A stretch of 64,000 bases of DNA from Bacteroidia bacterium (GTDB lineage Bacteria > Bacteroidota > Bacteroidia > CAIKAF01), in contig JAUHWY010000016.1 of assembly GCA_030427255.1 (NCBI GenBank), positions 1 through 64,000 on the forward strand. Direction: 5' to 3'. Shown in pieces: positions 35,900-44,703 of this stretch; position 1 is the first letter of the stretch, and each line of letters begins with the position of its first letter. The notes below the pieces were generated by a model. The model ran no database searches and was not told where the DNA came from. It saw nothing but the letters and a program-made list of their open reading frames with translations. A program made the position numbers and the translations under genes.

Positions 35900-35926
35900 T
35901 TGGGTTAGGGTTTTTCTATAAATTTG
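35900..35926 (+). promoter_or_regulatory. nqr operon promoter candidate
   Basis: TTG at 35900-35902 and TAAATTTG at 35919-35926. The -7 box is a full match, but the 16-bp spacer is shorter than usual. RNA would start about 20 nt before the nqrA ATG at 35951. Confidence 0.5.
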
Positions 35927-35950
35927 CACCCATTCATTAAGTGAACCGGC

Positions 35951-37336
35951 ATGGGAAACACCATCAACATACGGAAAGGGCTTGACATTCGTTTGGTAGG
36001 CGAAGCCGATAAAGTGATTGTACAAGGCCAAATGCCCGAGATTGTGGCCATAAAACCAACCGATTTTGTAGGCACCAGGCCAAAAGCCTTGGTTAATGTA
36101 GGCGACGAAGTTTTGGCCGGTACTCCGGTTTTGATGGACAAGCATAATCCTGCATATCAAGTGGTTTCACCGGTAAGCGGTGAGGTTGTAGAACTGGTAC
36201 GCGGAGCTAAACGCAAATTGCTTGCCATAAAAATTTTGGCCGACAAGGAAACCCGTTATTTGGATGCTCCTGTGGTGGACTGGAAAGCCGCCAGCCAAGA
36301 AGAGCTGTGCAGTTTTTTAGGAGATCGTGGCGCATGGGCTTTTATTCGCACCAAGCCTTACGATGCGGTGGCCTTTCCCGACATTAAGCCCAAAGCAGTT
36401 TTTGTAAGCGCATTTGATACAGCGCCTTTAGCTGCAGATGTGGAGTTCTTAATGCAAGGGAAAGAAAAAGATTTTGCCCTTGGTCTTGAGGTTTTAGCGA
36501 AGGTTTCCGGAGCAAAGGTGCATTTGAATTTGCATGACAAACTCAATACCAATAAGGTGTTTACCGAAGCTCAAGGGGTAGAGAAGCATGTCTTTTCAGG
36601 AAAGCACCCGGCCAGCTCTGTGAGCGTGCAGGCGCATCATATTGACCCAATTAACCGAGGTGAGTTTATTTGGTATGTGCATCCCGTAGATGTTGCTTTA
36701 ATTGGTAAGCTGTGCACCACAGGCCAATTTGATGCAACGCGTTTGGTGGCCGTTGCCGGCCCTAAAGTAAAAAAGGGGAAATACATTCGCACGGTGCTGG
36801 GAGCGCAGCTCAAGCATATTGCCACCGACGACAATTTAGAGGATTCCACTTTTGGAAATCGCTATATTTCGGGTAATGTGCTCACCGGCGATAAGGAAGG
36901 GCCGGAAGGTTATTTGGGCATGTTCCATCACCAAGTAACGGTATTGGCTGAGGGAAAACATAAGGAGTTTTTGGGCTGGGCGGCGCCCGGTCTCAATAAG
37001 TTCAGTGTTTCCAGAACCTTCTTTTCTTGGTTGATGCCCGGGAAGAAATATGCGCTTACCACCAATAAGAATGGTGAGGAACGCGCCTTTGTAGTCACCG
37101 GTGAGTACGATAAGGTATTCCCTATGGATATTTATCCGGTGCAATTGCTTAAAGCTATACACACCGGCGATATAGAATTGCAAGAGCAATTGGGTATTTA
37201 TGAAGTTTCGCCCGAGGACTTTGCTCTGTGTGAGTTTGTTTGCACTTCCAAAATCGAAAGCCAACAAATGGTGCGCCAAGCCCATGAGGTGCTTTATGGA
37301 GAGTTGGTGCAAAGTATGAAAGAACCTGTTCACTAA
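35951..37336 (+). CDS. nqrA: Na+-NQR subunit A
   Basis: 461 aa, usual length for NqrA. N-terminal KGLDIRLVGEADKVI, then KPTDFVGTRPKALVNVGDEVLAGTPVLMDK and VSPVSGEVVELVRGAKRKLLAI (lipoyl/barrel-sandwich-like fold), with a C-terminal MDIYPVQLLKAIHTGDIELQEQLGIYEV. NqrA is the peripheral cytoplasmic subunit of the sodium-pumping NADH:quinone oxidoreductase. First gene of a six-gene operon with short gaps or overlaps. The start is set by the conserved N-terminus. Confidence 0.95.
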   Translation: MGNTINIRKGLDIRLVGEADKVIVQGQMPEIVAIKPTDFVGTRPKALVNVGDEVLAGTPVLMDKHNPAYQVVSPVSGEVVELVRGAKRKLLAIKILADKETRYLDAPVVDWKAASQEELCSFLGDRGAWAFIRTKPYDAVAFPDIKPKAVFVSAFDTAPLAADVEFLMQGKEKDFALGLEVLAKVSGAKVHLNLHDKLNTNKVFTEAQGVEKHVFSGKHPASSVSVQAHHIDPINRGEFIWYVHPVDVALIGKLCTTGQFDATRLVAVAGPKVKKGKYIRTVLGAQLKHIATDDNLEDSTFGNRYISGNVLTGDKEGPEGYLGMFHHQVTVLAEGKHKEFLGWAAPGLNKFSVSRTFFSWLMPGKKYALTTNKNGEERAFVVTGEYDKVFPMDIYPVQLLKAIHTGDIELQEQLGIYEVSPEDFALCEFVCTSKIESQQMVRQAHEVLYGELVQSMKEPVH

Positions 37337-37354
37337 ACGATTATACGAGGATAG

Positions 37355-38578
37355 ATGAAGCCATTGAGAAATTTAATGGACAAACTCGAGCCCAATTTTC
37401 AAGAGGGCGGTAAGTGGCACAAGTATTGGCCACTTTACGATGGGTTTGCCACGTTTTTGTTTACTCCCGGTCATGCGACGGGAAAGGGGGCACACATTCG
37501 CGACTCCATTGACCTAAAGCGTACCATGGCCATGGTTATTTTAGCCATGGTTCCCGCTATGTTGATTGGAATGTACAATGTGGGGTTCCAGCACTTCCGC
37601 GCTTTAGGCGAGGAGGCAGCCTTTATGGATACCTTTTTGTACGGCGCCTTAAAGGTGTTGCCACTCATTATCGTTTCCTACGGGGTTGGTCTTGGAGTTG
37701 AATTTTTGTTCTGCATTATAAAAGGACACCAAATCAACGAAGGTTTTTTGGTTTCGGGCATGCTTATTCCATTGGTTTGTCCACCGGACCTTCCCTTGTG
37801 GATGCTGGCCGTGGCCGTAATCTTTGCCGTAGTTATTGGAAAGGAAGTTTTTGGAGGAACGGGCATGAACGTGTTGAACGTGGCCTTGACCGCACGTGCC
37901 TTTTTGTTCTTTGCCTACCCTGCGGATATTTCCGGAGACAAGGTATGGATTAGCGGCAACCTAGTAGCCGCCGGCGAGAATGCCAATGTGGTAGATGGAT
38001 ATACCGGAGAAACGGCGCTTGCTCAGTTTGCCAAAGTAGGTGGCGAAGTAAGTCATTTGGGCGGTGTAGCCTACGACGGCATCAGCGACTTTTTAATGGC
38101 CGGTTTTATCGGCTTGGTACCCGGATCTGTTGGTGAAACCAGTGCCCTTGGCATTTTGTTGGGAGCACTTATTTTAATTGCCACAGGAATTGGTAGTTGG
38201 AGAATTATGCTTTCTGTAGTTGCCGGTGGTTTGGCCATGGGTTATTTGCTGAATGGCGTAGCCGGCATGTTCCCCGACAATCCTTATTTGGCTATTCCTC
38301 CATTTTATCATTTGATTTTTGGTGGCTTTGCCTTTGGGGCTGTGTTTATGGCCACAGACCCTGTTACTGCCTCTCAGACCCCAACGGGTAAATACATTTA
38401 CGGCTTTTTGATAGGTGTTCTTGCCGTAATTATTCGGGTATTGAACCCGGCTTATCCGGAAGGTATGATGCTGGCCATATTGTTTATGAATGTAATGGCC
38501 CCATTGATTGATCACTACGTTATTCAGTCCAATATCAAACGTCGCCTTAAGCGCACCAAAGCTTTAGCCCATGCCTAA
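37355..38578 (+). CDS. nqrB: Na+-NQR subunit B
   Basis: 407 aa, about ten membrane helices. Holds the covalent-FMN site GSVGETSALGI with the acceptor threonine at residue 262, plus the family blocks DGFATFLFTPGHATGKGAHIRDSIDLKRTM and ATDPVTASQTPTGKYIYG. NqrB carries one covalent FMN and riboflavin and forms much of the sodium path and quinone site. Lies 18 bp after nqrA and overlaps nqrC by 8 bp. Confidence 0.96.
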   Translation: MKPLRNLMDKLEPNFQEGGKWHKYWPLYDGFATFLFTPGHATGKGAHIRDSIDLKRTMAMVILAMVPAMLIGMYNVGFQHFRALGEEAAFMDTFLYGALKVLPLIIVSYGVGLGVEFLFCIIKGHQINEGFLVSGMLIPLVCPPDLPLWMLAVAVIFAVVIGKEVFGGTGMNVLNVALTARAFLFFAYPADISGDKVWISGNLVAAGENANVVDGYTGETALAQFAKVGGEVSHLGGVAYDGISDFLMAGFIGLVPGSVGETSALGILLGALILIATGIGSWRIMLSVVAGGLAMGYLLNGVAGMFPDNPYLAIPPFYHLIFGGFAFGAVFMATDPVTASQTPTGKYIYGFLIGVLAVIIRVLNPAYPEGMMLAILFMNVMAPLIDHYVIQSNIKRRLKRTKALAHA

Positions 38579-39341
38579 TACAGAAAGTAACAGCTACACC
38601 ATCCTTTTTTCTGCCATCTTGGTAGTGGCAGTGGGTGTTTTGCTCACTCTGGTATTTTCTTGGACCAATCCAAGTTACCTTAAGAGTGTGGAATTAGAAA
38701 AGCGGCAAAATATTTTGTCTGCTGCTCTAGGGAAATCGGTTGACCGCGAGCAAGCGGAAAGCATGTTTGACCAATACATCACGGATATGGCTATGTATAC
38801 CGCCGATGGTGCCTTGGTAGAAGATGGCAGCGAAACCGCCTTTACCTTAAACCAAGCCAAGGAAGTAAAAAAGGGAGCCGACGAAGAGCGCTTCCCCATG
38901 TTTAAGTTCCAAAACGGCGATACCGTACGCTATGTGTTGGGCATGCGTGGAACCGGCCTTTGGGGTCCGGTTTGGGGATTTATTGCCATTGAGTCGGATT
39001 TGAACACGGTATTTAACGCCAATTTTGACCATAAGTCGGAAACTCCGGGTTTGGGTGCCGAAATCAAAACCGACATGTTCGAAGGACAATTCCGACCTAA
39101 AGATGGCAACGCCAAAGAATTGTACGGCGACGACGGAAGCTTTAAGGGCATCCGTGTGGAAAAGACCGGTAAAGTGCCACAGTCCAGTCCCGAATACCAA
39201 CATGTGGTGGACGGGATTTCCGGAGGTACCATTACTTCGAATGGCGTGAGCGATATGCTGCAAAAATATTTGCAAGCCTTTACCAATTATGCTGAGAAAA
39301 ACGGACTCAAAACCCAAGGCCAAGCTTTGTTGGTTGATTAA
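38571..39341 (+). CDS. nqrC: Na+-NQR subunit C
   Basis: 256 aa. One N-terminal membrane helix (residues 10-30), then a periplasmic FMN-binding domain. The covalent-FMN motif reads SGGT (217-220) followed by ITSNGV, where most family members have SGAT; the acceptor threonine 220 is kept. Flavin is attached by ApbE, whose gene is not in this window. Overlaps nqrB by 8 bp, suggesting coupled translation. Confidence 0.95.
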   Translation: MPNTESNSYTILFSAILVVAVGVLLTLVFSWTNPSYLKSVELEKRQNILSAALGKSVDREQAESMFDQYITDMAMYTADGALVEDGSETAFTLNQAKEVKKGADEERFPMFKFQNGDTVRYVLGMRGTGLWGPVWGFIAIESDLNTVFNANFDHKSETPGLGAEIKTDMFEGQFRPKDGNAKELYGDDGSFKGIRVEKTGKVPQSSPEYQHVVDGISGGTITSNGVSDMLQKYLQAFTNYAEKNGLKTQGQALLVD

Positions 39342-39359
39342 CGATTAATATTCCTTACC

Positions 39360-40040
39360 ATGAGCACAGAAACTACTGTACAGGAAAAAGCCCCCAAGGC
39401 GCCGGCAAAGCCCTTGTTTACGGCCAAGGATAGAAAACTTATTACCGATCCGCTGGACGACGACAACCCCATTACCGTGCAGGTATTGGGCATTTGCTCT
39501 GCGCTTGCGGTTACCGTTCAACTAAAGCCCGCACTTTTTCTGTGTATGGGAGTGTTGTTTGTAATGGTGTTTGGAAGTGCCACCATTTCTTTGCTGAGAA
39601 ATTTGGTGCCTTCGCGGGTGCGGATTATTGTGCAATTGGTGGTAGTTGCCGCCTTGGTTACCGTGGTAGACTTAGCTCTGAAGGCTTTGGCTTACGATGT
39701 GTCTAAGGAACTCTCCGTTTTTGTTGGGCTTATCATTACCAACTGCATTGTAATGGGACGTTTAGAGGCCTTTGCATTGGCGAATAAACCAGGTCCTTCT
39801 ATTTTGGATGCCTTTGGAAATGCTTTAGGTTATTCGGTGATTCTAATTATTGTGGCCATTTTCCGTGAGTTTTTTGGATCGGGAAGCATCATGGGATTCA
39901 ACTTGATTCCCCAAGGTTTTTACGACATGGGCTACGTAAACAACGGTTTGTTTATTTTGCCGCCCATGGCCCTGATTTTGGTGGGCATCATTATTTGGGT
40001 GCAACGCAGCCGCAACAAAAAACTCATTGAAGCCAACTAA
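39360..40040 (+). CDS. nqrD: Na+-NQR subunit D
   Basis: 226 aa. After a 40-residue hydrophilic N-terminus, six membrane helices follow, with the NqrD/RnfE blocks VQVLGICSALAVTVQLKPA, IITNCIVMGRLEAFALANKPG and DAFGNALGYSVILIIVAIFREFFGSGS. NqrD and NqrE form an inverted pair of membrane subunits that share an iron-sulphur centre. Lies 18 bp after nqrC. Confidence 0.95.
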   Translation: MSTETTVQEKAPKAPAKPLFTAKDRKLITDPLDDDNPITVQVLGICSALAVTVQLKPALFLCMGVLFVMVFGSATISLLRNLVPSRVRIIVQLVVVAALVTVVDLALKALAYDVSKELSVFVGLIITNCIVMGRLEAFALANKPGPSILDAFGNALGYSVILIIVAIFREFFGSGSIMGFNLIPQGFYDMGYVNNGLFILPPMALILVGIIIWVQRSRNKKLIEAN

Positions 40041-40056
40041 GTAAACGCTAGAACGC

Positions 40057-40671
40057 ATGGAACTGGTAAACATATTTGTGAAGTCCATTTTTGTGGACAA
40101 TATGATTTTCGCCTATTTCTTAGGGATGTGCTCCTATTTGGCCGTCTCAAAGAAGGTGAATACTGCGGTTGGCTTAGGTCTTGCCGTGGTGTTTGTACTT
40201 GGCATTACGGTGCCTATTAACTATCTCTTGGAGAACTACCTACTCAAGCCGGGAGCCTTATCTTGGATGGGAGCTGAAATGGCCGGTATTGACTTGAGCT
40301 TTCTTTCCTTTATTATGTTCATTGCCGTAATTGCGGCAACCGTTCAGATTGTGGAGATGGCCGTAGAGAAGTTTAGCCCTTCTTTGTATTCGGCTTTGGG
40401 GATTTTCTTGCCTCTTATTGCGGTAAACTGCTCTATCCTTGGTGGCGCACTATTTATGCAAGAGCGTGATTACGCCAATATTGCTCAGGCTACCGTTTTT
40501 GGACTTGGCTCCGGAGTGGGTTGGTTCATTGCCATTGTAGCCATTGCGGCTATTCGCGAAAAAATTCGCTATTCCAATATTCCGGGTCCTGTGCGCGGCT
40601 TAGGAATGGCTTTTATCATCACCGGGCTTATGGGCATTGCCTTCTTAAGCTTTAGTGGCATCAAACTCTAG
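40057..40671 (+). CDS. nqrE: Na+-NQR subunit E
   Basis: 204 aa, six membrane helices. Family blocks: [66 protein letters not shown]. Conserved cysteines in MCSYLAVS and NCSILGG match the half-sites for the membrane iron-sulphur centre shared with NqrD. Lies 16 bp after nqrD and 9 bp before nqrF. Confidence 0.95.
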   Translation: MELVNIFVKSIFVDNMIFAYFLGMCSYLAVSKKVNTAVGLGLAVVFVLGITVPINYLLENYLLKPGALSWMGAEMAGIDLSFLSFIMFIAVIAATVQIVEMAVEKFSPSLYSALGIFLPLIAVNCSILGGALFMQERDYANIAQATVFGLGSGVGWFIAIVAIAAIREKIRYSNIPGPVRGLGMAFIITGLMGIAFLSFSGIKL

Positions 40672-40680
40672 ACTAAGATT

Positions 40681-41979
40681 ATGGACATTACCTTGATTTT
40701 ATCGGCAGTAGCGGTTTTCCTGGTCATCATCTTGTTATTAGTGGCACTTCTGCTCTTTGCCAAAAGCAAATTGACCCAATCGGGTCCGGTTAAAATTACC
40801 ATCAATGGACAAGAGCCAATTGAGGTTTCTGCGGGTGGCACCTTGCTATCCACCTTGAGCAATGCCAAAATATTCTTGCCCTCGGCTTGCGGTGGCGGCG
40901 GAACATGCGCCATGTGTCGCTGTCAGGTGAACTCGGGCGGAGGTGATATTTTGCCAACAGAAGCGCCTTACTTTTCCCGAAAAGAAATTCAGGAGAATTG
41001 GCGTTTGGGTTGCCAGGTAAAGGTGCGCCAAGACATGGACATCCAAATCCCGGAGGAGATTTTCGGAATCAAAAAATGGGAATGCGAAGTCGTATCCAAC
41101 TACAATGTGGCCACTTTCATTAAGGAGTTTGTGGTGCGTCTTCCCGAAGGCGAAACCCTTGATTTCCAAAGCGGAGGCTATATTCAGATTGACGTTCCCG
41201 TATTTAGCACCAAATTCAGCGATTTCGATATCGCTCCCAATCCGGACGATCTGGCGGGTGCCGACAAATACAAAGAGGACTGGGATAAGTTCAATATGTG
41301 GGACTTAAAATTGGACAACAAGGAGCCGATTTTCCGGGCATATTCTATGGCCAACCACCCTGCGGAAGGCAACATCATTATGCTCAACATCCGTATTGCC
41401 ACGCCGCCATGGGATCGTGCCAACAACCGTTGGATGGACGTGCCTCCCGGAATCTGTTCCTCTTATGTATTTAGCCGCAAACCCGGCGATAAGGTTACCA
41501 TTTCCGGCCCTTACGGCGAGTTCTTCATTAAGAATACCGACAAAGAAATGGTATACATTGGTGGTGGAGCCGGTATGGCGCCTTTGCGTTCCCATATTTT
41601 CCACCTGTTCCATACCCTCAGAACCAACCGTAAGGTCTCTTATTGGTATGGAGGACGCTCCAAGCGCGAACTGTTCTACATTGACCATTTTCGCAAGATC
41701 GAAAAGGAGTTTCCGAACTTTAAATTCCACATTGTTCTTTCGGAGCCTTTGCCTGAAGATAACTGGCAAGCCAAGGAAGACATTGATGCGGAGGGCGATG
41801 GTTTCCTAGGATTTGTACACCAAGCCTTTATTGACCACTACCTGAGCAAGCATCCGGAACCCGAAGAAATAGAATTCTACTTCTGTGGCCCTCCTATGAT
41901 GAACAACGCCGTCGTTAAAATGTGCGACGAGTGGGGTGTTCCTGAAGAGAATGTAAGCTTCGACGACTTCGGAGGATAA
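40681..41979 (+). CDS. nqrF: Na+-NQR subunit F (NADH dehydrogenase subunit)
   Basis: 432 aa. An N-terminal membrane anchor (residues 3-27) is followed by a ferredoxin domain with 2Fe-2S ligands Cys70, Cys76, Cys79 and Cys111, an FAD domain ([11 protein letters not shown]) and an NADH domain ([36 protein letters not shown]). It takes electrons from NADH into the complex. It is slightly longer than proteobacterial NqrF because of an acidic insert before the FAD motif (near residues 190-215). Last gene of the operon; palindromic element G follows within 4 bp. Confidence 0.96.
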   Translation: MDITLILSAVAVFLVIILLLVALLLFAKSKLTQSGPVKITINGQEPIEVSAGGTLLSTLSNAKIFLPSACGGGGTCAMCRCQVNSGGGDILPTEAPYFSRKEIQENWRLGCQVKVRQDMDIQIPEEIFGIKKWECEVVSNYNVATFIKEFVVRLPEGETLDFQSGGYIQIDVPVFSTKFSDFDIAPNPDDLAGADKYKEDWDKFNMWDLKLDNKEPIFRAYSMANHPAEGNIIMLNIRIATPPWDRANNRWMDVPPGICSSYVFSRKPGDKVTISGPYGEFFIKNTDKEMVYIGGGAGMAPLRSHIFHLFHTLRTNRKVSYWYGGRSKRELFYIDHFRKIEKEFPNFKFHIVLSEPLPEDNWQAKEDIDAEGDGFLGFVHQAFIDHYLSKHPEPEEIEFYFCGPPMMNNAVVKMCDEWGVPEENVSFDDFGG

Positions 41980-41982
41980 TTC

Positions 41983-42134
41983 CGGGGCAGGGATAGAGGC
42001 GGTAGCCCGGAATCCAAAATAATGCAGGCTGTTGGCAGGCGGAGGCCCCTGAGCATTCAGGGGACCCCGTACTGCTTACAGCCTGCTTATTTTGGACGAG
42101 GACTAAAGCCGAAAGCCCGGTTTAGCCCCCCTCC
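41983..42134 (-). repeat. Nested palindromic intergenic element, copy G
   Basis: Between convergent genes, starting 4 bp after the nqrF stop. Ends CGGGGCAGGGATAGAGGCGG and AGCCCCCCTC match copy F. Arms AATCCAAAATAATGCAGGCTG and its partner CAGCCTGCTTATTTTGG pair, and the core GGCCCCTGAGCATTCAGGGG is itself a hairpin. It may double as the terminator for both flanking genes. Confidence 0.8.
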
Positions 42135-42147
42135 CAAAAGAACCATT

Positions 42148-42621
42148 TTAAGGAACAACCGTAAATTCCAAAACGCTAATCCCGTAAAGCCCATTGCCCG
42201 GTGCTAGAGTGGTGCCCGCAGGGAACCACAAGGCTCCGCTAAGCAATACCTGGCTGCTGGACATGGCTGCCGACATTGGGCGGGTGCCGTTACCTGCGCT
42301 GCTGCCGCCTCTATCGCTAATGTTAACAATGGCCCCCGAATACTGGGCGTGCGAACTACCCAAATACACCGTGTTGCCGTTGACGCTAATGGTTTGCTCG
42401 GTGCTGCTGCTTTGGCCTGAGCTGGTGCCGCCTGCGCTGCTGGTGATGGGTGTGGAGGGCAGCATATTGGTTACTTTCCAAACTTTTCCCGCCGGAACAC
42501 TTTGAGATTGAGTAAGCAAAATGGCCTGACTAAATTGAAGGGTTTGGGCTTGTAGGGCTGCGCCTGTAAGCCCCAAGCTAATGCCCAAAACCCTAAGGCT
42601 TGAAAGGATTGTACGTTTCAT
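42148..42621 (-). CDS. Secreted Ser/Gly-rich hypothetical protein
   Basis: 157 aa with a signal peptide (cleavage near ALQA, residue 25). The mature part is rich in Ser, Thr and Gly (SSAGGTSSGQSSSTEQTISVNG), with strands such as AGKVWKVTNMLPS and LWFPAGTTLAPGNGLYGISVLEFTVV. This last motif resembles receptor-binding or tail-fibre-like beta domains of Bacteroidota. No sorting domain. Function unknown. Confidence 0.7.
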   Translation of the reverse strand: MKRTILSSLRVLGISLGLTGAALQAQTLQFSQAILLTQSQSVPAGKVWKVTNMLPSTPITSSAGGTSSGQSSSTEQTISVNGNTVYLGSSHAQYSGAIVNISDRGGSSAGNGTRPMSAAMSSSQVLLSGALWFPAGTTLAPGNGLYGISVLEFTVVP

Positions 42622-42637
42622 GGTAAATTATTTCCAC

Positions 42638-42645
42638 CAAAAATA
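42638..42645 (-). promoter_or_regulatory. Putative -7 box for the gene at 42621
   Basis: TATTTTTG on the minus strand, 16 bp before the ATG at 42621. No TTG at -33. Confidence 0.4.
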
Positions 42646-42679
42646 GTCCAAAAATGCGCCTATTCGGATTAAGCCGGGA

Positions 42680-43648
42680 TTAGGCTTCCTTTAAGGCCGT
42701 TTTGAGGCTGTTTCCCAATAGATTAAACGCCAATACCACCGTCACAATAGCCAATCCCGGTAGCCAAACCAAATGGGCGTTCCCCGATAGTAAATAATGC
42801 CGGTGGGCTTCAATCATGCTTCCCCAAGTCGGCGTAGGCGGTTGAACGCCCAAACCTAAAAAGCTAAGACCGCTTTCAATAAGGATAGCACCGGCAAAAT
42901 TGGCCGTGGAAACAACCAAAAGTGGACCGGTAAGGGCCGGTAGCATGTGCTTTATGAGCAATCGGGTGTCCGAAAAGCCCAATGACCGACCGGCCATAAC
43001 GTAGTCCAGTTGCGCTAAACTTCTGATTTCCGCACGTGTAATGCGCGCAATTTCTACCCAAGTAGACAGGCCCACGGCCAGAAAAACCGGAAATAAACCT
43101 TTCCCTAACACCAAGGTTATGCTCATCACCATCAATAAGGTGGGTATAGACCAGGTTAGGTTGGTTAAAAAGCTTAGCATGCGGTCTGTCCAGCCTCCAA
43201 ACCAGCCGGCCAAACTTCCCACCAACAGCCCGGTACAAAGTGCTACCAATACCGACATCCATCCAATGCCTAAGGAAATACGTGCCCCTAAGGCCAATCT
43301 GCTCAAAAAATCGCGCCCCAGCGCATCCGTACCAAAAACGAATGTAAAGTTTCTACTTGCTCTTTCCCCACTTGTATTTTCCCTTTCGTCAATCGGCTCC
43401 CAAGTATAAGAGGCCTCCAAGCCTTGATCCAAAGAAAGGTTTTGGAAGGCCTCAACTTGGCTACCCGGAGCCAGCAAACGCTTGCTTAGCCATTGGCGGT
43501 CTGCATCCGGGCTGGAGTCGGTGCCTAAGCGTCCACCTGCAATAGCTACTCCAAGCGCAAAAAGTAGCCAAAGCATAGATGCCCAAGCCCAAGGGTCTTG
43601 GCTTAGTCGACGCAAAACGCGTGTAGCCGGATGGGTCGCTTGACTCAT
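42680..43648 (-). CDS. ABC transporter permease, DppC/OppC family
   Basis: 322 aa. One N-terminal membrane helix (ASMLWLLFALGVAIAGG), a long periplasmic loop (residues 45-105), then five helices. Family motifs: GTDALGRDFLSRLALGARISLGIGW and the ATPase-contact (EAA) loop EIRSLAQLDYVMAGRSLGFSDTRLLIKHMLP, then ESGLSFLGLGVQPPTPTWGSMI. It would import peptides or nickel-like solutes, but no partner permease, ATPase or binding protein is next to it. It follows a glycosyltransferase by 14 bp and is last in a three-gene minus-strand operon. Confidence 0.88.
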   Translation of the reverse strand: MSQATHPATRVLRRLSQDPWAWASMLWLLFALGVAIAGGRLGTDSSPDADRQWLSKRLLAPGSQVEAFQNLSLDQGLEASYTWEPIDERENTSGERASRNFTFVFGTDALGRDFLSRLALGARISLGIGWMSVLVALCTGLLVGSLAGWFGGWTDRMLSFLTNLTWSIPTLLMVMSITLVLGKGLFPVFLAVGLSTWVEIARITRAEIRSLAQLDYVMAGRSLGFSDTRLLIKHMLPALTGPLLVVSTANFAGAILIESGLSFLGLGVQPPTPTWGSMIEAHRHYLLSGNAHLVWLPGLAIVTVVLAFNLLGNSLKTALKEA

Positions 43649-43662
43649 GGATGCAATGTTAG

Positions 43663-44703
43663 CTAATTATCGCCAAAAGCCTTGGCTTTGTGCCAAGAGG
43701 CTTTACTCAGCCAACCCATCAATGGAATCCAAGGCAAGTAAAGCCAATACACCAGGGATAGGGCCACTGTTCCCAAGGAAAACTCTTTAGCCCACCCAAA
43801 AAAAAGAAAATCCAGGCATGCTTTGGCAGCAACAAAAACCAACAAAGCCCACCATCCGTTGGACGCCCAAACCGCGACCGGGGCGAAAGCATGAAACAAC
43901 CAAATCCAAAGCGAAATGGACTGAGCCGCATGGTTTTGGTAATGCTTTGATTTGGAAACCCAGCGTATGCGTTGCCGCCATATGGCCAACCACCGATCCT
44001 TACCATGGGTCTTCAGCTCCGGACAGTCAAAGACCGCCACCGACTTGGGGCCATAATTTGCAACCACGGCATGCAAAAGGAATACATCGTCCCCGCTATT
44101 GCTTGGCCCTAGGGCAGCACCCAAGTCGGTTATTGCCGCACGGGCTACACAAAGGGCAGCCCCCGATGCCAAAAAAGGTAGCCTAAGTCCGGTTGCGGCT
44201 TGGGCATGCAAGCCCATGGCCGAAAAGTCTAGGGCATCTGCCCATTTTCCTTGAACTTGAGGCCATAGGCTACACAACCTAAGTTCAGGAATGGCGGCAA
44301 AAGAGTCGTTTAATTGCTGCCAAGCTTTTGGCGTCCAAAGCACATCAGCATCGGTATGCACTAAAAAAGGCCTTTGGCTGTGCTTCCAACCGGTGCGGAG
44401 TGCCGCTTTTTTTCCTTTCCCCTCATTTTTTATGCAAGTGAAGCCCTCCTTTTTCAACCAGACTGCTGAATCGTCTTCGGAGTGGTCGTCAATAAACAAC
44501 AGCTCTATTTGCTTTTGGCTTTTCCAAAAGTTTAGAAAGGCAGGTAGCACTTCTCGTTCGTTGCGTATGGGCACCAATACCGTGCATTGGTTTTCAAGAA
44601 CAAATGAGCTGCCCTTTCCGGTGCTCTTTTTGGAGCGGTACAAACCATAGCCAAGCAGCAGCAGCCATAGGAGCCAAGCCAGAGCCAGCAAAAGAGCGGT
44701 CAT
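43663..44703 (-). CDS. Family 2 glycosyltransferase, membrane-bound
   Basis: 346 aa from the ATG at 44703, chosen because it overlaps the previous stop as ATGA; a longer frame exists. An N-terminal helix (TALLLALAWLLWLLLLGYGLY) precedes a GT-A domain: VLVPIRNEREVLPAFLNFW, LLFIDDHSEDDS, FLVHTDADVLW (DxD metal site), GDDVFLLHAVV and the product-side motif QRIRWVSKSKHY (QxxRW). Two to three helices end the protein. This matches processive or lipid-linked sugar transferases. The upstream partner is a flippase-like LPG-synthase domain protein, so a role in an envelope glycolipid is likely; donor and acceptor are unknown. Confidence 0.85.
   Translation of the reverse strand: MTALLLALAWLLWLLLLGYGLYRSKKSTGKGSSFVLENQCTVLVPIRNEREVLPAFLNFWKSQKQIELLFIDDHSEDDSAVWLKKEGFTCIKNEGKGKKAALRTGWKHSQRPFLVHTDADVLWTPKAWQQLNDSFAAIPELRLCSLWPQVQGKWADALDFSAMGLHAQAATGLRLPFLASGAALCVARAAITDLGAALGPSNSGDDVFLLHAVVANYGPKSVAVFDCPELKTHGKDRWLAIWRQRIRWVSKSKHYQNHAAQSISLWIWLFHAFAPVAVWASNGWWALLVFVAAKACLDFLFFGWAKEFSLGTVALSLVYWLYLPWIPLMGWLSKASWHKAKAFGDN

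Noticed and set aside
35951-41979. Rnf complex instead of Na+-NQR
   Set aside because: Gene order A-F, the NqrA subunit and an NqrF with ferredoxin, FAD and NADH domains are specific to NQR.
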